Shown here piece by piece: positions 1 through 6,844 of a DNA stretch of 17,663 nt. Positions within the stretch are counted from its first letter, which is position 1; each line of letters starts with the position of its first letter. Position numbers and translations under genes: made by a program. Source of the DNA: Gemmatimonadota bacterium (GTDB lineage: Bacteria > Gemmatimonadota > Gemmatimonadetes > Gemmatimonadales > Gemmatimonadaceae); assembly GCA_016794735.1 (NCBI GenBank), contig JAEUJK010000077.1, forward strand, positions 1-17,663, in the 5' to 3' direction. The notes under the pieces are model-generated. The model had not been told where the DNA came from. It was given only the letters and a program-made list of their open reading frames with translations, and searched no databases.

Positions 1-145
1 GAACGGGACGCTCGGGGAGCAAAAGGTATCCATCGTAGCGAGCTTCCGCGATCCGCAGAAATGGGACTCGCAATTGGTCCCGAACCGGCTACGTTTGGGT
101 TCCCGGCGGGCCATGGCGCCGCCGCGGTGGGGGCTGGCGGAGGCA
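1..145. other. Left edge, no gene assigned
   Basis: No gene can be assigned here. On the plus strand, frame 2 is open from the window edge to a stop at about 190-192 and could be the tail of a gene, but its translation shows no motif I recognise and runs into the tRNA-derived repeat. On the minus strand an ATG at 33-31 could start a gene running off the left edge (MDTFCSPSVPF), preceded by a weak GGAAG; eleven codons are too few to judge. Confidence 0.3.
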
Positions 146-183
146 CGCGACCCCGACGCAGTGACTAGGTTGGACCGGGGTTT

Positions 184-312
184 CGGGACGTAGCGCAGTC
201 CGGTAGCGCACCTGAATGGGGTTGGTGGCGGGCGCTTCGCCCCCGCTCACCGTCCTCGCCTCGGCGAGCCGAGGCTTCGGATCAGGGGGCTCGCGGGAAA
301 CCCGCGACCCCA
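184..312 (+). pseudogene. Broken tRNA-Pro copy with a 59-bp hairpin insertion
   Basis: Positions 184-223 match the first 40 bases of the intact tRNA-Pro at 339-378 exactly, covering the acceptor 5' strand, D arm, anticodon stem 5' strand and GGG anticodon loop. The match breaks at 224. From 282 a recognisable but decayed 3' half resumes: TCAGGGGG is kept, the T stem is reduced to GCGGG-AAA-CCCGC, and the acceptor 3' strand is degenerate. The roughly 59 bases between, about 223-281, contain two hairpins. The first, 224-251, pairs GGTG-GCGGG with CCCGC-CACC with one bulged T. The second, 258-275, is a perfect 8-bp stem. The lost T loop and acceptor pairing argue against a working tRNA. A spliced intron is an alternative, but the decayed 3' half makes it unlikely. 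Confidence 0.7.
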
Positions 313-322
313 TTGCAGTGAG

Positions 323-328
323 TAGGTT
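323..328 (+). promoter_or_regulatory. Candidate -10 box of tRNA-Pro
   Basis: TAGGTT ends 10 bases before the tRNA 5' end, so a transcript would start about 4 bases upstream of the mature tRNA. The same hexamer is kept at 166-171 in front of the broken copy although flanking bases differ. No convincing TTGACA-like -35 is visible. Confidence 0.4.
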
Positions 329-338
329 GCTGGAGTTT

Positions 339-412
339 CGGGACGTAGCGCAGTCCGGTAGCGCACCTGAATGGGGTTCAGGGGGTCGCGGGTTCAAATC
401 CCGCCGTCCCGA
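339..412 (+). tRNA. tRNA-Pro (anticodon GGG)
   Basis: This folds as a complete cloverleaf. The acceptor stem 339-345 pairs with 405-411 over seven perfect pairs, starting with the C1-G72 pair seen in bacterial tRNA-Pro, with A412 as discriminator base. The anticodon stem is CCTGA (366-370) with TCAGG (378-382); the loop ATGGGGT places GGG at 373-375, reading CCC and possibly CCU proline codons. The T arm is GCGGG-TTCAAAT-CCCGC (388-404). The CCA end is not encoded, as ACT follows the acceptor stem, so CCA must be added enzymatically. It is flanked by a broken copy upstream and a 3' remnant downstream. Confidence 0.95.
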
Positions 413-415
413 CTT

Positions 416-441
416 GAAGGAGCGGCTTATGCCGCTCCTTC
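416..441 (+). terminator. Hairpin terminator after tRNA-Pro
   Basis: Perfect 11-bp inverted repeat, GAAGGAGCGGC and GCCGCTCCTTC around a TTAT loop, starting 4 bases after the tRNA. There is no T-run after it, only GTCGTTTCG, so intrinsic termination is inferred from position. It lies between the tRNA and a gene on the opposite strand ending at 570, so it may serve both. A degenerate copy follows the 3' remnant at about 513-540. Confidence 0.65.
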
Positions 442-490
442 GTCGTTTCGGGCCGCCGGCGCCTTGGCTGCGGCGCTTCGCGCCTCCGCT

Positions 491-553
491 CCAAATCCCG
501 CCGTCCCGACTCGAAAAAGAGCGCCTCACGCCGCGCCCTCATCGTTTCGAGCC
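491..553 (+). pseudogene. 3' remnant of a third tRNA-Pro unit
   Basis: Positions 492-510 repeat exactly the last 19 bases of the intact tRNA region (395-413), from the T loop through the acceptor 3' strand. What follows, to about 553, aligns imperfectly with the bases after the intact tRNA, including the trailing hairpin and the CGTTTCG(G/A)GCC that follows it. The 5' half is absent; instead a GC-rich hairpin (472-484, GGCGC-TTC-GCGCC) sits in front, resembling the hairpin inserted in the upstream copy. Confidence 0.65.
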
Positions 554-569
554 ACGTTGCTGCGGCGGA

Positions 570-1337
570 CTACCAGCGACGCGACACGCCGATCCCGCTG
601 AACACGTCGCGACGACCCAGGCCGTTGTGGCCGATCCCGCCGCGCACGTCCAGCTGCAGGTTCGGGTTGAACACCCAGGTGAACCCCATGTTGGAGTAGT
701 GCGACGCCGGCGCGAAGGCCTGCTGCGGGAAGAAGCCGAAGTACTCCGTGTAGAGCCCCAGCTTGTCCGTGAGGCCGAACCCGAACGAACCGGTGGCCGC
801 CACCTCGCCGACCGTCTCGATGTCGTCGCGGATCCAGCTGTAGTTCAGGTTCGACGAGAACGCGACGCGATCGCTCAGGTCCCAGGCGGCCGTGAGCTTC
901 ATCTCCGGCTGCAGCTTGGTAGCGCGGAACGGCTGCGCCCCGGTGGGCAGCGACGACGCGACGATCAGGGACATCTTCGGGACGACACCACCACCCGGCA
1001 GCAGCCCGACCTTCGCGCCCAGCGACGCATCCTCGAGGCCCTGCTGCCGACCGCTTGGGGAGCGCACGACGGCGTATGAGTTGAACCCGAGGCGCAACTC
1101 GGCGCGCGGCGCGAGCCCAACGCGCAACAGCGCCTCACCGACGGTCGTGCCGGTCTCCTCGCCCACGCGTTGCACGGTCGCGCCGGACTCCAACTGCGCC
1201 ATGCCGGGCGCGATGGTCTCCGAGCTCTCCGTGAAGTCGGGGCGATCGGTCACAAGGGGTTCCAGGTCCGCACGCGGCACACTGGCGCACGCGGTGCTGA
1301 ACAGGACGGCGGAAAGGACGACCAGCGAGGGGCGCAT
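570..1337 (-). CDS. Predicted outer-membrane protein, phenol-MetA-like family
   Basis: A 255-residue protein with an N-terminal export signal (MRPSLVVLSAVLFSTACA), ending in a possible but weak lipobox at Cys17; signal peptidase I cleavage is equally possible. The mature start carries TDRPDFTESSETIAPG (about 30-45), a hallmark of the transporter/phenol MetA degradation family (PF13557), whose members are predicted outer-membrane beta-barrels. The rest consists of amphipathic beta-like segments ending in an aromatic residue (SRRW), as many barrels do. Start 1337 is chosen because GGAG lies 6 bases upstream and the signal peptide begins there; the frame is open further upstream to 1430, but that stretch is not signal-like. 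It is the last gene of the minus-strand signalling block, 156 bp after the receiver gene, and may have its own promoter. Substrate unknown. Confidence 0.8.
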   Translation of the reverse strand: MRPSLVVLSAVLFSTACASVPRADLEPLVTDRPDFTESSETIAPGMAQLESGATVQRVGEETGTTVGEALLRVGLAPRAELRLGFNSYAVVRSPSGRQQGLEDASLGAKVGLLPGGGVVPKMSLIVASSLPTGAQPFRATKLQPEMKLTAAWDLSDRVAFSSNLNYSWIRDDIETVGEVAATGSFGFGLTDKLGLYTEYFGFFPQQAFAPASHYSNMGFTWVFNPNLQLDVRGGIGHNGLGRRDVFSGIGVSRRW

Positions 1338-1362
1338 GGCAGCTCCGGAGGGGGGGTGTGGC

Positions 1363-1379
1363 CATCGCAGGGTGCGATG
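1363..1379. repeat. Inverted repeat upstream of outer-membrane gene
   Basis: A perfect 7-bp inverted repeat, CATCGCA and TGCGATG around GGG, 25 bases upstream of the start codon at 1337. It could be an operator, or a 5' leader hairpin if transcription starts further upstream. LytTR proteins usually bind direct repeats, so no link to the neighbouring regulator is claimed. Confidence 0.4.
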
Positions 1380-1493
1380 CTCCGGGTGCCAGTCTCGACG
1401 GGTCGGTGCGACCACTTGAGCCCGCCTCACGGTGCGGCCTCGGGCCCCCGCACGAGGGCCACCGGGTCGCGCGACGAACGCGGATGACGCCCC

Positions 1494-1922
1494 TCAGGCC
1501 GGGTGGCCCGGGAGCTTGATCGCGGCGACGAGCTCGGCCAGCGCCGAGAGCGAGAAGGGCTTCTGCAGCACGCGACACTTGGACCGATCGAGGAACTCGG
1601 CCGCGTCGGCCTCGTAGACGTCGCCCGTGGCGATCACGAGGTGATCCACCAGCTCGGGACGGTGCGCGCTAAGCCAGGCGTGCAGCTCCGCGCCGCCGAC
1701 GTGGGGCATGCGCAAGTCGGCGACGATGAGGTCATAGGCGGGACGCCCGTCCTCGGATCCGCCCAGCAGCGGAAGCGCGCCGGCACCGTCCGCGGCCTCG
1801 TCCACCCGCCACCCCTGTCGCTCGAACCAGCGACGGACCACGGAACGAATAGCCGGCTCGTCGTCGACGATCAGTGCATGGCCGGGCCCATTCGCCTTCG
1901 CGCGGCCCATCACAGCGGTCAT
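1494..1922 (-). CDS. Single-domain response regulator (CheY-like receiver)
   Basis: A 142-residue protein that is essentially one receiver domain (about 14-136) with no output domain. The acidic pocket is D20-D21, the phospho-acceptor is D69 in IVADLRMP, the switch Thr is T99 in VIATGD, and the conserved Lys is K121 in LQKPF. All active residues are present, so phosphorylation is expected. The start at 1922 is preferred because GGAGG lies 5 bases upstream. A GTG at 1973 in the same frame would add 17 residues, but that segment overlaps a 9-bp hairpin and has no well-placed ribosome site. It follows the LytTR regulator by 92 bp. It could be a phosphate sink or a second output of the same kinase; that is inference from position. 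Confidence 0.88.
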   Translation of the reverse strand: MTAVMGRAKANGPGHALIVDDEPAIRSVVRRWFERQGWRVDEAADGAGALPLLGGSEDGRPAYDLIVADLRMPHVGGAELHAWLSAHRPELVDHLVIATGDVYEADAAEFLDRSKCRVLQKPFSLSALAELVAAIKLPGHPA

Positions 1923-1937
1923 TACGGCCTCCGGTTC

Positions 1938-1965
1938 GGGCACGTCCTCACGAAGCGACGTGCCC
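1938..1965 (-). repeat. 9-bp hairpin between two regulator genes
   Basis: A perfect inverted repeat, GGGCACGTC and GACGTGCCC with a 10-base spacer, lies between the LytTR regulator (stop at 2015) and the receiver gene (start at 1922). It ends 7 bases before the receiver's GGAGG on the minus strand. There is no T-run. It could lower read-through, protect the upstream message, or be a protein-binding palindrome. Confidence 0.55.
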
Positions 1966-2014
1966 GTCACCACTCCGGTATCGGCCCGCGGGCGACCGGA
2001 CTTGAGGCCCTGCC

Positions 2015-2851
2015 CTACGCCAGGCGCTGCATCCGGGTGTGCAGGTGCTCCCGGTAAGTACGACTCAACTTCAACTGCCGTCCGTCCCGCAGGATCACCA
2101 CGTAATCCCCAGCAAACCAGGGTTGGAGTTCCCTGATCCGGTCGAGGTTCACAATGACCGCCCGGTGGATCCGCACGAACATCGACGGGTCCAGCTGCGC
2201 CTCCACCCGCTGCATCGTCTCCCGGATGAGGTGCGACACCTTGCCTGTATGGATCCGGACGTAATTACCGGACGCCTCGAACCAATCGACATCGGTCGCC
2301 TTCACGAAGAAGACGCGACCATCGTGCTTGACCATCAACCGGTCGACGAACCGGTGACGCGGCGCCGCCGGGGCCGGCGCCGTCCCGTTGGCGGGCGCGG
2401 AGCGATCCACCGAGGCCACGGCCCCTTCGCCCAGTACCTGCTCCAGCAACGCGCGAATCTTGCGCCCCTGCTCCGCCGAACTGCGCTGCTCCAGGTGCAC
2501 CCGCGCGCGAACGAACGCCGAGCGGAAGCGGTCGGTATCAAACGGCTTGAGCAGGTAATCGATCGCGTGCACATCGAAGGCGCGGACCGCGTACTCGTTG
2601 AATGCCGTCACGAAGATCGTGGGCGGCATCTGGTCCACACCAAGCGCATCCACCACGCCGAACCCGTCGAGGTCCGGCATCTGCACATCGAGCAGGACAA
2701 GATCCGGGCGATCGCGCTGGATCACCTCGACGGCCTCGCGACCGCTCCCGACGTCGTCGATCACCTCAACGTCGTCCTCCAGACGGAGCAGGCGGCGCAT
2801 GCGGCGCCTCGCGATCGGCTCATCGTCAACAATCAACACACGAACGGGCAT
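2015..2851 (-). CDS. LytTR-family DNA-binding response regulator
   Basis: A 278-residue transcription factor with an N-terminal receiver domain (about 1-120) and a C-terminal LytTR DNA-binding domain (about 168-278). Receiver residues are intact: D9-D10, phospho-acceptor D55 in LLDVQMP, T82 in FVTAF, and K102 in LLKPF. The YAVRAFDVHAIDYLLKPF segment is typical of the LytR/AlgR group. The C-terminal half has the LytTR signatures DVDWFEASGNYVRIHT and MFVRIHRAVIVNL. An Ala/Pro-rich linker joins the domains. Start 2851 is preceded by GGAG 8 bases upstream; the open frame continues to 3205, but that part is low-complexity and overlaps the kinase gene. It lies 70 bp downstream of the LytS-like kinase, the usual partner of this class. 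Confidence 0.93.
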   Translation of the reverse strand: MPVRVLIVDDEPIARRRMRRLLRLEDDVEVIDDVGSGREAVEVIQRDRPDLVLLDVQMPDLDGFGVVDALGVDQMPPTIFVTAFNEYAVRAFDVHAIDYLLKPFDTDRFRSAFVRARVHLEQRSSAEQGRKIRALLEQVLGEGAVASVDRSAPANGTAPAPAAPRHRFVDRLMVKHDGRVFFVKATDVDWFEASGNYVRIHTGKVSHLIRETMQRVEAQLDPSMFVRIHRAVIVNLDRIRELQPWFAGDYVVILRDGRQLKLSRTYREHLHTRMQRLA

Positions 2852-2921
2852 AGGCAGTACTCCGGTGTGGGGTGATGGGGGGAGAAGGAGGGTGAGGAAT
2901 CGGGGTGGGGCGTGGTGCGCA

Positions 2922-5219
2922 CTACGACGCGAGAGGGGAGATGGTCTCAGCGGCCTGGACGGCCGCCTCGGCATCGTCGCCGATGATGAGGAGGATGCTG
3001 GCCGGGTCGGGAACCAGCACAGACACGGTGTTACCGGCGAGTTCCACGGCACGTTCCGCCAGGCCATGCCGATGCCACCACAAGTGAGACCCGCCAGCCC
3101 GGGCTCTCCCCTGCAATTTTGCCCGAATCGCGATGCGGGTCGTGCCAGAGAGGCGCGTGGCGTCCACCTCAACGACGAGGGGCTCCGTCGGCTCGATCCA
3201 GGCATTGGCGAGGAGTTCGTCCACCGCCGCGCAGACGATACGGCTCGGGACCAGGTCGGTCATTGCCTCGGAATCCACGCGCTGCACCAGCTGGACCCCG
3301 GGCCGCACGCCAAGCCGGTGGCTCTCGATGCATGCGCTCACCAACTCGAGTTCACGAGCTACGCTCGTCGTAGGCCGACGGCCGATTTCCAGCGTCAACC
3401 GCAGCGTATCGGCGAGTCGCGTAATGAGCCGCTCGGCGCGGTCCGCGTCCTCGTGGACCACCGACTCGAGGTGCTCCAGGGTGGCCAGCACGAACTCGGG
3501 GCGCAGCTGGATGCGCACGGCCTGGAACCGCGAGCGCGCGAGTTGCGCGGTGAGTCGCGCGGTCTCCACGGCCCGCATGCGATACCAGGCGACGAAGTCC
3601 CGCGAATGGGACCACGCCAGGATCGCGAGGTAGATGAAGAAGTCGCCGGTCAGCGGGTTGAGGTTCCCGTAGGAAAACACGGGCTGCTGGCTGAGCCCCA
3701 TCATGCGCAGGCCCCACACGTGGATCACCCCGCAAGCGAGGGCGAGCAGGACGTGCACCGGCAAGCGACGCGGCCAGTTTTCCGGCGTGAAGCGATACCG
3801 ACGCGCGACCCAAAGCACGGGCAGCGAGAGGCCGAGCCAGATGAGCGAGGTCCCGAGCTGGAGCGACGCGACGGTCCACACCTCCATCTGCGTCCCCTCG
3901 GGGCGCACGCTGCCGAACAGGACGACCTGGTTGGTCCAGAAGATCGCGAGCAGCAGCCACACGCCGGCGATGCCTAACCAGATGCGCACCGACAAGGCGG
4001 GCGACGCCTCGACCTGCGGGGCAGCCGCTGCAACAGGAATCGCCGACGAAACGGTCGCACCAGGGAACTCGCCCGTCTTCCAGTCCGCGGGCTGCTCCTC
4101 GGGGAGCGCCGCCGGCGTGCTCTCAACCCGACGCGTCAGCGACGGTTGCCAGGGGACCTCGACCACGACCTCCACGCCGCCTTCACTGCGATTGCGGATC
4201 GTGAACTGGTGATCGCGCCCGTACAGCTGGCGCAGCCGCTCGACGACATTCGACAGGCCGATCCCGGTCGGGGGTTCGTCGAGCGCCGAGCCGCGCAGCC
4301 CGACGCCGTCGTCCTCCACCACCAGTCGCAACCGATCGCCACGCGGACGCGTGGCCGAGATGCGGATCCAGCCGGGCGCGAGTCGCCCCGAAAAACCATG
4401 GCGAATCGCGTTCTCGACGAGCGGCTGCAGGAGCAGGTGCGGCACGAGTCCGCGACGGAGCGCCTCGGGGACATCCACCTCGACGCGCAACCAGTCCGAA
4501 AACCGGGTGCGCTGGATGTCGAGGTACGGCTCGAGCCCGGCGAGTTCATCGGCCAGTGAGACTTCGTCCTCACCGCGCCGCTCCAGCGAGATGGCGAGCA
4601 ACGCACGCAGCCGGCGCAGCATCCGCGCCGCGGTCGCCGGCGTCTCGTGCGCGAGTTCCTGGATCGTGTTCAGCGCGTTGAACAGGAAGTGCGGCTGCAA
4701 CTGCGACTCCAGGTACTGGAGCTGCGTGCGAGCGAGCTGCGTTTCGAGCAGGTCGGCGCGCATCACGCGGTCGGCATACCGCCGTTGGGCTTCCAGCGCG
4801 CGCCCGATGACCACCAGCGTGATGTAGACAAACACCCACACGTCCAGCCACCACACCATGACCGGCAGGTACGGATCGACCGGTCGATCACCAAAGAACG
4901 ACACCGCCTGCCGACGCACCTCGGAAACGAGCGAAGCGAGGACGAACGCGGCCATCGCGTGGCCCGCGATGCTGACCACCCACCCCACACGCCGCGGCGC
5001 GAGGAGGGCGGCCAGGCGAAACACGACCGGGGTGAGGAAGGCCCAGGTCCAGGCGATCGCGAACGCGCTCGGGACGGTCCAATGCAGGGCTTCCGCGGGC
5101 GTCGAATAGGCGACGGTCCAGATGACGCTGTAGCACACGCCATAGAGCGTCCACGCCGCGAAGACGTAGAGCCACACCGACCGTCGTTCCATCTGCTTGA
5201 CGCTCGTTGGGTTCGCCAT
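2922..5219 (-). CDS. LytS-like histidine kinase fused to a pseudokinase
   Basis: A 765-residue membrane protein with two LytS-type modules in tandem. Module 1 has four predicted helices (about 15-38, 46-71, 78-98, 117-138), the His_kinase box LQPHFLFNALN with H177, an N box (VENAIRHG, N270), DDGVGL (303-308) and TGIGLSNV (318-325), so it looks catalytically complete. Module 2 repeats the plan with four helices (about 410-436, 450-472, 486-504, 526-546) and a box reading QLRPEFVLATLE, in which E575 replaces the phospho-accepting His and FNALN is lost. Its ATPase part keeps N672 in ELLANAW but has no DxGxG or GxGL box, so it should not phosphorylate itself. Start 5219 follows AGGGGGG on the minus strand; ATG at 5192 is an alternative, and the frame is open back to 5444. 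It heads the regulator operon. The 267 bp upstream, divergent from the SGNH gene, shows no clear promoter. Confidence 0.9.
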   Translation of the reverse strand: MANPTSVKQMERRSVWLYVFAAWTLYGVCYSVIWTVAYSTPAEALHWTVPSAFAIAWTWAFLTPVVFRLAALLAPRRVGWVVSIAGHAMAAFVLASLVSEVRRQAVSFFGDRPVDPYLPVMVWWLDVWVFVYITLVVIGRALEAQRRYADRVMRADLLETQLARTQLQYLESQLQPHFLFNALNTIQELAHETPATAARMLRRLRALLAISLERRGEDEVSLADELAGLEPYLDIQRTRFSDWLRVEVDVPEALRRGLVPHLLLQPLVENAIRHGFSGRLAPGWIRISATRPRGDRLRLVVEDDGVGLRGSALDEPPTGIGLSNVVERLRQLYGRDHQFTIRNRSEGGVEVVVEVPWQPSLTRRVESTPAALPEEQPADWKTGEFPGATVSSAIPVAAAAPQVEASPALSVRIWLGIAGVWLLLAIFWTNQVVLFGSVRPEGTQMEVWTVASLQLGTSLIWLGLSLPVLWVARRYRFTPENWPRRLPVHVLLALACGVIHVWGLRMMGLSQQPVFSYGNLNPLTGDFFIYLAILAWSHSRDFVAWYRMRAVETARLTAQLARSRFQAVRIQLRPEFVLATLEHLESVVHEDADRAERLITRLADTLRLTLEIGRRPTTSVARELELVSACIESHRLGVRPGVQLVQRVDSEAMTDLVPSRIVCAAVDELLANAWIEPTEPLVVEVDATRLSGTTRIAIRAKLQGRARAGGSHLWWHRHGLAERAVELAGNTVSVLVPDPASILLIIGDDAEAAVQAAETISPLAS

Positions 5220-5486
5220 GCCCCCCCTGGGCGTGAGACCGCGCGGACTGTCGCCGGGCGAGGGGATGGTGGGGACGACGGGCGACGAATCCAAGGTGGC
5301 TGGGGCAGGCCGTGCTGTGGAAGCGACGAACGGAGGGACCAAAGCCGCGTCGTTCTTGGACCGTTGGATGGGGCCGAAGGTTGCCCCACCGGAACAACCG
5401 ACGCGCGCCGTTCCACTCGTCCCGCCAACAGCCGGCTTCGTCACGCGGTGATTGGAGTCCGGGACCGGGAAGGACAGGATGCGTCC

Positions 5487-6224
5487 ATGCCAAACTCCTG
5501 GTTCCTCGCCCCCCTCGCCCCCTTCGTCCCGCTCGCGCTCGCCGCGTGCCTGCAGACGCCAACGTTAGCGCCGCTCCCGGCAACGGGCACACGCATCCTC
5601 TTCATCGGCAACAGCCTCACCTACCAGAACGACCTTCCGGCGGTCATCAGCTCGGTGGCCCTGAGCGCCAACGATACCGTGCATGCGCGCATGGTGGCGT
5701 TCGGCAACTTCGCCCTCGAGGATCACTGGAACGAGGGGAGTGCCGCCCGGGCGCTGCGTGGCAATCGATGGGACTACGTCGTGATGCAGCAGGGCCCGTC
5801 CTCGTTACCCGAGAACCAGGCGCACCTGGCCACGTGGAGCGCGCAGTTCGCGCCACTCATCACCGCCGCCGGCGCGCGTCCCGTGTTGTACCAGGTATGG
5901 CCGGCGCGCACACGCCCGCAGGACTTTCCCGGCGTGAAGGCGGCCTACCAGAATGCTGCAACCCAGGTGGGAGGGCTCTTTGCCCCCGCCGGGGAAGCGA
6001 TGCGCGAGGCCCTCGCCGGAACGCCGGAGCTGGCCGTCCTCGACATCGATGGGTTCCACCCGAGTCCCCTGGGCACCCTCCTCGCCGCGTACGTGATCTA
6101 CGAACGGATCAGCGGGCGCCCGGTCACCGGTCTCCCCGTCCCGCCGGGCTATGGTGGCCTGACGCCCGCGACCCTCGCCAGGGTCCAGGCCCTGGCCCAC
6201 GCCGCCGTGCTGGCGTCCCCCTGA
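5487..6224 (+). CDS. SGNH-hydrolase-like lipoprotein
   Basis: A 245-residue predicted lipoprotein. The signal ends in a good lipobox, LAAC, with Cys21. The mature part has SGNH/GDSL hydrolase features: block I ILFIGNSLTYQND with nucleophile S43, a conserved-looking FGNFALEDHW (72-81), WDYVVMQQGPSS (95-106) and block V DIDGFHPS with D188 and H191 completing the triad. Such enzymes are esterases or deacetylases acting on lipids or carbohydrates; the substrate cannot be read from sequence. ATG 5487 has AGGA 7 bases upstream and starts the signal peptide. The frame is open far upstream on this strand, but that stretch is antisense to the kinase gene. It converges on the DUF4136 gene with 3 bp between stops. 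Confidence 0.88.
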   Translation: MPNSWFLAPLAPFVPLALAACLQTPTLAPLPATGTRILFIGNSLTYQNDLPAVISSVALSANDTVHARMVAFGNFALEDHWNEGSAARALRGNRWDYVVMQQGPSSLPENQAHLATWSAQFAPLITAAGARPVLYQVWPARTRPQDFPGVKAAYQNAATQVGGLFAPAGEAMREALAGTPELAVLDIDGFHPSPLGTLLAAYVIYERISGRPVTGLPVPPGYGGLTPATLARVQALAHAAVLASP

Positions 6225-6227
6225 CGA

Positions 6228-6788
6228 TCAGCCTACGGGCGAAATGCAGCCCGCGGGGAACTTGTTGAACAACTTGGTGAGCCCGTCACGCACCCGGCGG
6301 GCCAGCACCTCGTTGTTCCCGACGGCCCCGCTCAGGTCGGTCTGCATCCAGCCGCGCCAGATCAGCTTCTTTCCCTTCACGTCGGCGATGTCGATCAGCA
6401 CGGTCCCTTCCTCGTAGTTGATCACCTGCGTCTGGGCGTAGCCGGTCTGGTCGTATCCCGCCGCGCGATCCACCTCGTACACGTTCACGCGATCGCGTAC
6501 GGTGGCATGGAAGTGCACGGTCAGGTCGCCGCCCGACTGCGCCTTCATCAGCCCCAGCTTGCCGAGCTGCGCGTCGACCTGGCGCTGGACTTCCTGCACG
6601 AAGAACGGGTTGTTGTCGAGCCGCGGGTCACCGGTCGGGAATTGGTCCGGCATCTCCCACGTAAACGAGCGATAGGCGGCGGGCTGCAGGTCACTGGCGG
6701 CATCCGCGCCAACCGTAAGGGCGGGCGCACAGGCCACCGCGGTTGCGGCGAGCGCCAGCCACATGAGGGTTCTGGTCCGAGGGCACAT
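6228..6788 (-). CDS. DUF4136 family lipoprotein
   Basis: A 186-residue predicted lipoprotein with a lipobox-like TAVAC at Cys20. The mature part matches the DUF4136 family (PF13590) pattern: an early aromatic-rich YRSFTWEMP, then DPRLDNNPFFVQEVQRQVDAQLGKLGL, a central VHFHATVRDRVNVYEVD, a Tyr/Gly-rich stretch, then EGTVLIDIADVKGKKLIWRGWMQ and a C-terminal helix ending in LFNKFP. The family's function is unknown; members are common periplasmic or outer-membrane lipoproteins in Gram-negative environmental bacteria. The start at 6788 has an excellent AGGAGG 4 bases upstream. It is a single gene facing the SGNH gene. Confidence 0.9.
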   Translation of the reverse strand: MCPRTRTLMWLALAATAVACAPALTVGADAASDLQPAAYRSFTWEMPDQFPTGDPRLDNNPFFVQEVQRQVDAQLGKLGLMKAQSGGDLTVHFHATVRDRVNVYEVDRAAGYDQTGYAQTQVINYEEGTVLIDIADVKGKKLIWRGWMQTDLSGAVGNNEVLARRVRDGLTKLFNKFPAGCISPVG

Positions 6789-6844
6789 GGTACCTCCTGC
6801 GTCACAGGGTGCAGGCCCCGGGTCCTGCGTTGGGGTCCGAGCTC

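Larger units (their letters stand above)
146..378 (+). repeat. Direct repeat of tRNA leader and 5' half
   Basis: Two imperfect direct copies about 155 bp apart, at 146-223 and 303-378. The tRNA part and three leading T residues are identical. The leader part is diverged but alignable: CGCGACCCC, then GCAGTGA(C/G)TAGGTT in both. The repeat therefore includes the promoter region as well as the tRNA 5' half, which points to tandem duplication of a whole tRNA unit. Confidence 0.75.

Noticed and set aside
184..312. Functional intron-containing tRNA-Pro
   Set aside because: After removing the 59 bases, the T loop is only AAA and the acceptor 3' strand does not pair properly, so no working tRNA would result.
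89..529. Open frame on the minus strand across the tRNA region
   Set aside because: It runs antisense through the tRNA and its repeats, is Arg/Pro-rich, and has no recognisable domain.
1499..1511. CCGGG-TGG-CCCGG hairpin as terminator of the receiver gene
   Set aside because: It lies inside the last codons of the gene with a short stem and no T-run.
2852..3205. 118-codon extension of the LytTR regulator frame
   Set aside because: Low-complexity translation overlapping the kinase 3' end; receiver domains start directly at MPVRVLIVDDEP and a ribosome site precedes 2851.
2598..3977. 459-codon plus-strand open frame
   Set aside because: Antisense to the kinase and regulator genes; a shadow of GC-rich codon bias with Arg/His/Gln-rich translation.
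5220..5444. 75-codon upstream extension of the kinase frame
   Set aside because: Gly/Pro/Ala/Thr-rich without a signal or domain; the methionine at 5219 lies just before the first membrane helix and has a G-rich ribosome site.
4647..5486. 280-codon N-terminal extension in frame with the SGNH gene
   Set aside because: It lies antisense to the kinase gene and has low-complexity charged composition; the signal peptide and ribosome site fix the start at 5487.
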